From Bradyrhizobium sp. WSM3983 (lineage in GTDB: Bacteria; Pseudomonadota; Alphaproteobacteria; Rhizobiales; Xanthobacteraceae), in contig NZ_AXAY01000049.1 of assembly GCF_000473045.1 (NCBI RefSeq), forward strand, positions 1-40,190: 40,190 nt of DNA. The letters are read 5' to 3'. Within the stretch, counting starts at the first letter, position 1; each line of letters starts with the position of its first letter. Of this stretch, positions 35,103-40,190 are shown piece by piece. The translations under genes and the position numbers were made by a program. The notes under the pieces were generated by a model. That model did not search any database, was not told the DNA's origin, and was given only the letters and a program-made list of their open reading frames with translations.

Positions 35103-35402
35103 ATGAACAGATCCCTATCGATCGCGGTCGCGGCGCTCGCCTTGTCGATCGCCAGTGCCGCCGCGCAGCCCGCCGGCGCGCCGAGTGGACGAGGCTCGGT
35201 GACGGGTGATCCCGCGGCCAGCTCAGCGTCGCCCGGCACCGACCCGCACCAAACCACTGGCGCATCCTCCAGTTCTAGGAGTGGAAGTGGCACTTCCAGT
35301 TCTGGCGGGAAAGACGCCAACGGAGATCAGGGCCGAGACAGAATGCCGGACAGCAACATGACCGTCAGGCCGCAAAATCAGCAACCGGAAAAGCCCCACT
35401 GA
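35103..35402 (+). CDS. Small secreted serine/glycine-rich protein
   Basis: A 99-residue protein. The first 21 residues (NRSLSIAVAALALSIASAAA) are a clear signal peptide ending AAAQ. The mature part is low complexity, rich in serine, glycine, proline and aspartate (SSSRSGSGTSSSGGKDANGD), with no fold expected. It is probably periplasmic or exported. An in-frame start at 35067 exists but would hide the signal peptide. Confidence 0.65.
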   Translation: MNRSLSIAVAALALSIASAAAQPAGAPSGRGSVTGDPAASSASPGTDPHQTTGASSSSRSGSGTSSSGGKDANGDQGRDRMPDSNMTVRPQNQQPEKPH

Positions 35403-35723
35403 TGAGGCGCCGATAGCCGCTGCCGTCGCCTATGCGCGCAAACGATAGGAGCGGCTTCAGCATATCCCACCGAATGCCGCTGAATGTGGAAGTGTGCGAT
35501 GCGGACGGCCCGCTCTACTCCATCAAGATCGCAAGTCAATCTTCGCTAGTGCAAAATGAGTAGGTTGCTAACCGATTGAAGGAATGCAGAATTTCTAACT
35601 TTTGTTATGGTTGAAGCGAGTGGTCCAACGTTACCCTTTGTCAACAGCGCGCGGACCATGGCTACGTTCGGTGAAAAAAATCTAGCTGCGATCCCGCTCT
35701 CCTCAAGCGCAAAGGAGTTCGCC

Positions 35724-35924
35724 ATGCAGAAGCGGCGGCGTTTTAAACAACAGCTCACTCTTCAGGATCGGCTGGCTGCTTGGTCCAAGGAAGTCAAAGA
35801 GCAGGCAGATGCTCTTCCGCCCGGACCGGAGCGGGACGCCCTCGTCAAGAAGGCGCGGCGAGCAGATGTCGCCTGTCACCTCGACGATTGGGCGAAGTCT
35901 GCCGGTCTACAGCCACCAACCTAG
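35724..35924 (+). CDS. Small basic conserved orphan protein
   Basis: A 66-residue protein beginning MQKRRRFKQQLTLQDRLAAW and ending DDWAKSAGLQPPT. A strong ribosome binding site (AAAGGAG) eight bases before the ATG decides the start over a longer frame from 35607. The pattern of a KRRRFKQ start, a P-P-G-P/A-R-D middle and LQPP end recurs in many small rhizobial proteins with no known role. Confidence 0.75.
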   Translation: MQKRRRFKQQLTLQDRLAAWSKEVKEQADALPPGPERDALVKKARRADVACHLDDWAKSAGLQPPT

Positions 35925-36054
35925 GAACGTTCTCGGAGCGCCACCAGGGCTGGCTGGCCGGCTCTCTAACCTCAAGCACAAAAGTGTGCATACCAGATTA
36001 TCCCGGGTAGGGTACGATACAACCTATTTTAGAATTGGATATTAGGAGCATCCA

Positions 36055-36276
36055 ATGCCTACTGGCATTGAAGCGATCGTTTCCGCTTACGTACTTTCGA
36101 AGAACCGGCAAGCTCTGGAGAATATGCGCGAGCTCCGGCACCAATTGCTCAAACCGCGACAGTCCAGATCTAGAGTCGACGCGGCTCGGTCTCGGGTTTC
36201 TATACTTGAGGACCTCCGAGCGATCGAGGATGGACTGGAGCAGCTCCGACCGCCACAGCATCGGCTGAGCCAGTGA
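36055..36276 (+). CDS. Small hypothetical protein
   Basis: A 73-residue helical, basic protein (MPTGIEAIVSAYVLSKNRQA, then LENMRELRHQLLKPRQSRSR). AGGAG precedes the ATG at good distance. No domain is recognised. Confidence 0.55.
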   Translation: MPTGIEAIVSAYVLSKNRQALENMRELRHQLLKPRQSRSRVDAARSRVSILEDLRAIEDGLEQLRPPQHRLSQ

Positions 36277-36824
36277 CAAGCGGCCAGCGGTTCACGCTGG
36301 CGGGACTCATGCTACGTCAACCTCAAGCGACCGGTGCCCGCCGGTCTATATCTCTGCAAACTCCCGCCGCCGGCTCACGATGTCGGCGGCAATTTCTTTG
36401 GTCCACGGATCGACACATGCGAAGGCCGCAGCGAACTCAATCGCTGCGGCCCGCGCCGTGTCAAAAAGTCCGGGTAAAATGATCTAAGTGAAATATGCAG
36501 CCAGCCCCGGTGAGCAGCAAACTACTGCAACGTTACCGCAGCGCAATGTCATCTATGTCACAGTTGGAAACGTATTTAATTCGCTGGTGAGGAAAGGCGC
36601 CGCCGGCGCTGGCTAGCGGGCGGGCCTTCCACCCAAATCGCAGGGCAACTCGCGCGGCCCCGACTTCAGAGAGTTATCACCTAGCGCGCGATTCGATGCC
36701 AGCCGAAAGTTCCGCCGATTCGCGCTGCGGCCCTGGTTCTCGTTTGACGGAACGTTCTTATGCTGGTGCTGGGGGCTAGGTCGAAAGCCGCAGTGGCCTG
36801 ATTTCGAATCTGCTATGTTCGGCT
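36277..36824. other. Intergenic stretch without recognised genes
   Basis: About 550 bases. One frame near 36273-36482 has no similarity or good start. Several GC-rich short hairpins are present, for example around GCGCCGCCGGCGCT near 36597, but none is clearly a terminator. Confidence 0.5.
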
Positions 36825-37073
36825 ATGCCGCATCTTGAAGACTGCAGATGCATGCTTCGACGCCTCATCGACAAGGGTGATGCGAAAAACATCCCGTTCG
36901 CTCAGCGGGCGGTCGATGTCTATTGGGACTCGACGCCACAGAAGGCACAGGTGAGCGGCCTGCGCTTGCTCCAGCTGGACGTGCTGGAACAGCGGAACGC
37001 CGTCATCGACGCTCAGAATGATTTCGCCCAAGCCGTAAACGACTACATCGAGCAGAAGATCAGGGGCGAATAG
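36825..37073 (+). CDS. Small hypothetical protein
   Basis: An 82-residue protein (MPHLEDCRCMLRRLIDKGDA, ending NDYIEQKIRGE) with a helical C-terminal half (VLEQRNAVIDAQNDFAQAVN). No known domain, and the ribosome binding site is weak. It may be a small orphan like its neighbours. Confidence 0.45.
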   Translation: MPHLEDCRCMLRRLIDKGDAKNIPFAQRAVDVYWDSTPQKAQVSGLRLLQLDVLEQRNAVIDAQNDFAQAVNDYIEQKIRGE

Positions 37074-37124
37074 ACCACCCGTATTTTTCCCAGGTAGGCC
37101 GCATTGTGAAGCTGGAGGCCGGTG

Positions 37125-37334
37125 ATGTATGATCTCGTAGCGCTGAACGCCGAGCTCGATCGCTGCAAGGTCGAGCTCAAGGTTCTCGATAAGCAGATTG
37201 ACCTCGCCGCCGCCTCAAAGCCCGTGGACATAGTGGAAATCGAACGGATCGCCCGGCGCGTTCGCGAGCTCTCAGAGCATGTCGAAGCTCTCACGGATGC
37301 GATTGTGCAAGGGGGCGGTAACGCGCAGCACTGA
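37125..37334 (+). CDS. Small coiled-coil protein
   Basis: A 69-residue protein (MYDLVALNAELDRCKVELKV, then LDKQIDLAAASKPVDIVEIE) with regular leucine spacing suggesting a coiled coil. GGAGG lies eight bases upstream of the ATG at 37125; a GTG three bases earlier is an alternative. No known family. Confidence 0.55.
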   Translation: MYDLVALNAELDRCKVELKVLDKQIDLAAASKPVDIVEIERIARRVRELSEHVEALTDAIVQGGGNAQH

Positions 37335-37414
37335 ATTAGCGGCCCCTTTCATTTTTTATCCGCAGCTATGGTGCGGCGGGTGGAGCTTGGTTCGGTCGCC
37401 GAGCTTCTCGCCGG

Positions 37415-37678
37415 TCACGCCGGCGGGCCATCCCCCAACGTAAGCAGTCGCACATAGGTGCCGCTCTCGTGCAGCTCGAGCCAGCCTTTCTCGATCGCAT
37501 GCTTGATGCCCGCGCCGAACTCTGGACCGGTTGCCTTGAGGGTGCGGAGAAACGGCGCGTTGATCTTCTCGATGTGAATGCGCCCGTCCTGGACAGCTTC
37601 AACACTCTTTGCGAGCTCGACCAGCTTGCGGGCTGCCGCCTCTGGATTCGCGTACGGACGTTCACTGGCCAGTTTCAT
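37415..37678 (-). CDS. Conserved small hypothetical protein
   Basis: An 87-residue protein (MKLASERPYANPEAAARKLV, then INAPFLRTLKATGPEFGAGI) that reads like a winged-helix-sized orphan conserved in Bradyrhizobium. The C-terminal KHAIEKGWLELHESGTYVRL resembles the wing of a helix-turn-helix fold, which is a tentative reading. The ATG at 37678 is chosen over an upstream extension without similarity. Confidence 0.6.
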   Translation of the reverse strand: MKLASERPYANPEAAARKLVELAKSVEAVQDGRIHIEKINAPFLRTLKATGPEFGAGIKHAIEKGWLELHESGTYVRLLTLGDGPPA

Positions 37679-37746
37679 GAATCGGCCCCCAGCCGGAAAT
37701 GCTGCCGAGCTATAGACGATTCGCGGTTTTGCCGTAGAAGGGCTTG

Positions 37747-38001
37747 CTATCCGCACTTGTGGTTCTTTGCGTGAAGCGCGGTCCGGTCTCCGGTCATCTC
37801 CTCAACATAGTCGTCGATGGCCGTCATGAGCTTGTCGCGGTCAGCGCGCCAATCCTTTCTGCTGAAGATGAGGTAATGGCGTAAGCGGCCGAGCTCGGCC
37901 AGGTCTGCGGCAATATCGGCAGCGCGCGCCTCCTCAGCGAGTTTGCGCATCCGCTCTTGGTGGTACGCCTTCGCGGCCGCTCGGTTCTCTGCCTTGGTCA
38001 T
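37747..38001 (-). CDS. Small orphan protein, intact copy of a repeated gene
   Basis: An 84-residue charged, helical protein (MTKAENRAAAKAYHQERMRK, then DDYVEEMTGDRTALHAKNHK). A second, frameshifted copy lies at 23139-23395, and the similarity extends upstream of the start (TCAAATTGTCGATT is shared), so a block including the promoter region was duplicated. No known function. Confidence 0.65.
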   Translation of the reverse strand: MTKAENRAAAKAYHQERMRKLAEEARAADIAADLAELGRLRHYLIFSRKDWRADRDKLMTAIDDYVEEMTGDRTALHAKNHKCG

Positions 38002-38164
38002 GCCGCCATCGAAATGCGGCAGGGGCCAAAGTCAAATTGTCGATTCCTAGCGGCTGAGGATGAACGTGAACTACTGCCGGTCGTGGGTGTGGAAAAGCAC
38101 GACTCGCTTGTTCACGGTGTAAATCTTCAGCCCGTCGACGGCGGAGCCTGAGGGCTCCTGCTGA

Positions 38165-38332
38165 CTAGGCGAGTAGCCAAGCTGCTGCCCGATACAGGAA
38201 GTACAACCACGCGCCCGTCGCCACGAAGATCGTACCGAGCAAGAGAACAATCGTCAGCTTCACTCCGAGACTGTTCTCGCCTGGCAACCGCTCTGGGATC
38301 TCGCCTTCAGTCTGGATTCGAAAAACGCGCAT
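38165..38332 (-). CDS. 55-residue single-membrane-helix protein
   Basis: A short frame begins MRVFRIQTEGEIPERLPGEN and continues with one membrane helix (KLTIVLLLGTIFVATGAWLY) and a short C-terminal tail. GGGGTGAG just before the ATG is a good ribosome binding site. The protein is below the length often used as a gene-finding cut-off and could easily be missed. Confidence 0.6.
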   Translation of the reverse strand: MRVFRIQTEGEIPERLPGENSLGVKLTIVLLLGTIFVATGAWLYFLYRAAAWLLA

Positions 38333-38510
38333 TACTCACCCCAAAAAGAGACGCCGCTCACGACGAACGCAATAACTTTGTAAATCGGAAAAGTTCCTCC
38401 AACGGGCCGCGGAACGGTAGCTCAATCTAGAACAGAGAACTACCGATATTCCGAATTTAACTTGCTCCGTCGGGCAAAACCGTGGTTCATAGGTGCTCCT
38501 GATCGAATGA

Positions 38511-38624
38511 GGAGACCCCACCTATGCCGACGCCGTCCTCGATCGCCTCGTCCACAACGCCCATCGGCTCGATCTCTTCGGCGAAAGCTTGCGCCGAACC
38601 CGGCAATCCGCCCGAAAGGCCTGA
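38511..38624 (+). pseudogene. IS21-family IstB C-terminal remnant
   Basis: One frame reads GDPTYADAVLDRLVHNAHRL then DLFGESLRRTRQSARKA and a stop, which is the typical C-terminus of the IstB ATP-binding helper of IS21 elements. A TGA lies directly before GDP and nothing upstream matches IstB, so only the tail remains. Confidence 0.7.
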
Positions 38625-38882
38625 GCCCGTGGCGCTGTGGACATGTCGCTTCGATTGGACAACGCCAAGCGTGCCCACATGCCCGCAGCAACCGCAGCAA
38701 AAGAAAAGGTAGATTCAAGCCGCGATTCTAGATTGACCACGCGGCTTGACCGATGCCAGAGAACCAACCGGCCAGAACGCCTCGCCCCCGGGCGAGATCA
38801 GATCGGAGAGGTGGGCGACATCGTCTCGGAATCCCTGGGCGACTTCAAGTCGGTACATCCGGGCGACTTCGTCGGAATCCGC

Positions 38883-38942
38883 ATCGACCTGCAGGATGCC
38901 GGCAAAGCCCGCCAGATGACGCTCGACACATTCGCCGGGGCG
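38883..38942 (-). mobile_element. IS66-family transposase fragment
   Basis: About 20 codons (RPGECVERHLAGFAGILQVD) match the segment before the catalytic DAY..G of IS66 transposases. Similarity fades on both sides. The following minus-strand frame (ARMYRLEVAQGFRDDVAHLS) is not recognised. Confidence 0.45.
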
Positions 38943-38962
38943 GCTGTGGGACCATTCAACCC

Positions 38963-39078
38963 TTCTCCAAGAACCGTGACCGACTGTTGGAGGGGGAGAT
39001 CGCCGCGAGGTTCCTGGCGGCGGTTCTGGCAGCCGAAACTGAAGCGGTTGTTGTCGAACAATCATTTCTCGGTGGACG
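38963..39078 (+). mobile_element. IS5-like transposase fragment, frameshifted
   Basis: One frame reads FSKNRDRLLEGEIAARFLAA then VLA, and the next frame continues QPKLKRLLSNNHFSVDG. Together they match the N-terminal region of IS5/IS1182-type DDE transposases (KNRDRLL and HFSVDGT with the first aspartate). One base is missing near 39030 and the rest of the gene is absent. Confidence 0.6.
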
Positions 39079-39102
39079 GGGCGTCGCGACCAAGGGCGGA
39101 TG

Positions 39103-39243
39103 ATCTCGGACCGAGAAAGCCAGGTATGGATCGACTGGCTAGAGAAGGATGGCCTGTTCAAGCCGGGTCAGATCAAGGCCTCCGACACCTACACCAACGC
39201 GTTCAACTATTTCCATCCTGGGAAGACGGCGGAGGCGCGATGA
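39103..39243 (+). pseudogene. ABC transporter solute-binding protein, C-terminal remnant
   Basis: The frame reads ISDRESQVWIDWLEKDGLFK then PGQIKASDTYTNAFNYFHP and stops. This resembles the C-terminus of nitrate/sulfonate/taurine (NMT1-like) binding proteins. The stop overlaps an ATG that opens an ABC ATPase fragment, the original operon order. Confidence 0.55.
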
Positions 39244-39345
39244 CCCCGATCAAGATCAGCTTCGAGCAGGTCGGCAAGGAATTCGTCACGCGAGGTGAGG
39301 GCGGCTACCCTCGAGGAGATCACGCTCGATGTCAGGCGGTTCTTC
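39240..39345 (+). pseudogene. ABC transporter ATPase, N-terminal remnant
   Basis: From an ATG overlapping the preceding stop the frame reads MTPIKISFEQVGKEFVTRGE; after a frameshift, TLEEITLDVRR follows. This fits the first 35 residues of an SsuB/TauB-type ATPase, ending before the Walker A motif. The sequence after about 39338 belongs to something else. Confidence 0.55.
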
Positions 39346-39392
39346 TTTTGCACGATCTCAAGGATGCGGGCGTCGATTCGATCGTATCGCAT
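39327..39392 (-). pseudogene. Possible Lrp/AsnC regulator N-terminal fragment
   Basis: On the minus strand, MRYDRIDARILEIVQKKNRL is followed by a TS and then loses similarity where the ABC ATPase fragment begins. It resembles the first helix of Lrp/AsnC regulators (D..IL..L....R). It is too short to be certain. Confidence 0.35.
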
Positions 39393-39576
39393 ACTGCCCT
39401 GGTGACCTTTCACCGCGAAATGGCTAAACGGCGGGGGAAAGCATCCAAAATACGTGGGTGATTTCAACAATCGCGTATCGCTGCAGTACGGGCGGCTTAC
39501 CTCTTTCTTCGATTTCGGTCCCGCGCGTACGGTTCGCACTTCGCGATTGCTCCAATCAACGGGAGAGCGAATGATG

Positions 39577-39595
39577 CTGCAAAGTTGGTTTGCAG
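39577..39595. promoter_or_regulatory. Operator-like palindrome, site 1
   Basis: CTGCAAA and TTTGCAG, perfect seven-base arms around a five-base spacer. A near-copy lies 63 bases downstream. Paired sites of this kind usually bind a dimeric repressor; no intact regulator gene is adjacent. Confidence 0.45.
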
Positions 39596-39639
39596 CCCGT
39601 TGCGTTAGCCCCGGCTCCGACCAAGTCCTGCCGCCCAAA

Positions 39640-39658
39640 CTGCAAAGTGAGTTTGCAA
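39640..39658. promoter_or_regulatory. Operator-like palindrome, site 2
   Basis: CTGCAAA and TTTGCAA around a five-base spacer, one base from a perfect match to site 1. Start-to-start spacing is 63 bases, six turns of DNA. Confidence 0.45.
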
Positions 39659-39876
39659 TTGCTGAAACGCTGTGAATTGGCGCCGGAGTATAATCCCTCT
39701 AATGTCACCTGTGGTAGTTGCCGATCGGCAACGGGACCCCGCGCCGATACACGGCCTGTCGAAGGAGATCCGAGACCGACATAAAACCACACGCTCCAGG
39801 ACTTCAGTATCGCGATCAAGGCGCGCGGCTGTACGGGAGCGCCGCACACCGATCAGGATGAAAGCACGATCGCCGT

Positions 39877-40190
39877 ATGTAGCGATGTCCGCGCACCGCT
39901 ATCGTTGAAAATAGCGAGAACAGCTTCAATTTCGGGAAGTCGCTCGTGGAAGCCTCACGGCCTCGGGCGTGACTCACGATGGGTCTTCAGCCATCATGAC
40001 CTGATTTGCCCTTCATTGGCTCGATTGATCTGGCGTTCCAGTTCGGCGGTGTCTGCTCGAGAATGTTACGGACGAAGAACTCCAAGACCTTCAGCTGCGT
40101 ATAGCTGCCCGGTGTTCCGTGATCTGCACCGGGCACATAAAGCATGTCGAAGTATTTTCCCGCCTTAATGAGCCGATCGGCAAGCTGGAA
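39877..40190. repeat. Right copy of long terminal inverted repeat
   Basis: Inverted counterpart of bases 1-314. The outermost 149 bases match perfectly when reversed and complemented; a few differences lie further in. The boundary toward the interior is abrupt. Confidence 0.95.
39987..40190 (-). CDS. S9 family peptidase, C-terminal end only (second copy)
   Basis: Reading inward from the right edge, 67 codons and a TGA, with the same YVPGADHG catalytic-histidine segment and FFVRNILEQTPPNWN. It differs from the left copy at three of the last residues before the stop (IEPMKGKS in place of IELTKSKS). The rest of the gene lies outside the window. Confidence 0.8.
   Translation of the reverse strand, partial: FQLADRLIKAGKYFDMLYVPGADHGTPGSYTQLKVLEFFVRNILEQTPPNWNARSIEPMKGKSGHDG

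Larger units (their letters stand above)
39396..39876. other. Right-end stretch without recognised genes
   Basis: About 480 bases between the Lrp-like fragment and the right inverted repeat. Short frames on both strands show no similarity. The two matching palindromes at 39577 and 39640 are the only distinct structure. Confidence 0.5.

Noticed and set aside
38524..38712. Plus-strand frame of 62 codons with a purine-rich upstream sequence
   Set aside because: The IstB tail explains the same bases in another frame, so the proline/serine-rich translation is a shadow.
1..40190. tRNA genes, rRNA genes and CRISPR arrays
   Set aside because: No cloverleaf with a recognisable T-loop, no ribosomal core sequence and no regularly spaced direct repeats were seen by eye on either strand.

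Overview
The window looks like a chromosomal accessory region of a Bradyrhizobium-type alphaproteobacterium. The reasons are GC-rich codon use, a DUF3422 gene, class III adenylate cyclases, strings of small rhizobial orphan proteins, an AbiE-type toxin-antitoxin remnant, and many decayed IS, integrase and ligase fragments. No rRNA, tRNA or CRISPR array was found. The organism call is inference, because no marker gene is present.

The ends: bases 1-314 and 39877-40190 are near-identical inverted copies. Each holds the last 67 codons of an S9 (prolyl-oligopeptidase type) peptidase reading into the window. Inside them lie decayed fragments: a LexA/MarR-like winged helix at the left, and IS21, IS66, IS5-like, ABC-transporter and Lrp remnants at the right.

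Left part (0.6-3.6 kb): an intact DUF3422 membrane protein, a decayed probable DUF1513 gene and a frameshifted tyrosine recombinase.

Core (3.6-19.9 kb): a compact catabolic-looking locus. A rightward series encodes a short-chain dehydrogenase (SDR), a class I aminotransferase, a complete PotABCD-type ABC importer, and PxpB, PxpC and PxpA homologues. A leftward series encodes a paralogous SDR, biotin carboxyl carrier protein, biotin carboxylase, a second PxpB/PxpC pair and a carrier-like protein that lacks the biotinylated lysine. The two series converge and overlap at their stop codons (13327-13334). A LysR regulator and an RraA-type aldolase follow, and a further SDR diverges on the left. 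The likely logic is import of an amide, lactam or imide-like compound, ATP- and biotin-dependent carboxylation or ring opening by AHS1/AHS2 modules, then oxidation and transamination. The substrate is not known; departures from the 5-oxoprolinase motifs in the PxpA homologue argue that it may not be 5-oxoproline.

Middle (20-23.5 kb): an intact AbiEi antitoxin behind a palindromic operator, a broken AbiEii toxin, and a phage terminase small-subunit remnant.

Right part (23.7-38.3 kb): a class III cyclase with TolB-like and TPR regions lies divergent from a leaderless AmiC/UrtA-like ligand-binding protein, which is followed by a DUF5939 cyclase, suggesting a cytosolic nutrient-to-cAMP sensor. 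Then come a Tat-exported alpha/beta hydrolase, a small exported protein, a membrane-anchored lytic transglycosylase, a truncated MmgE/PrpD gene, two fused DNA-ligase-D fragments, and an array of small orphan genes, several with good ribosome binding sites.
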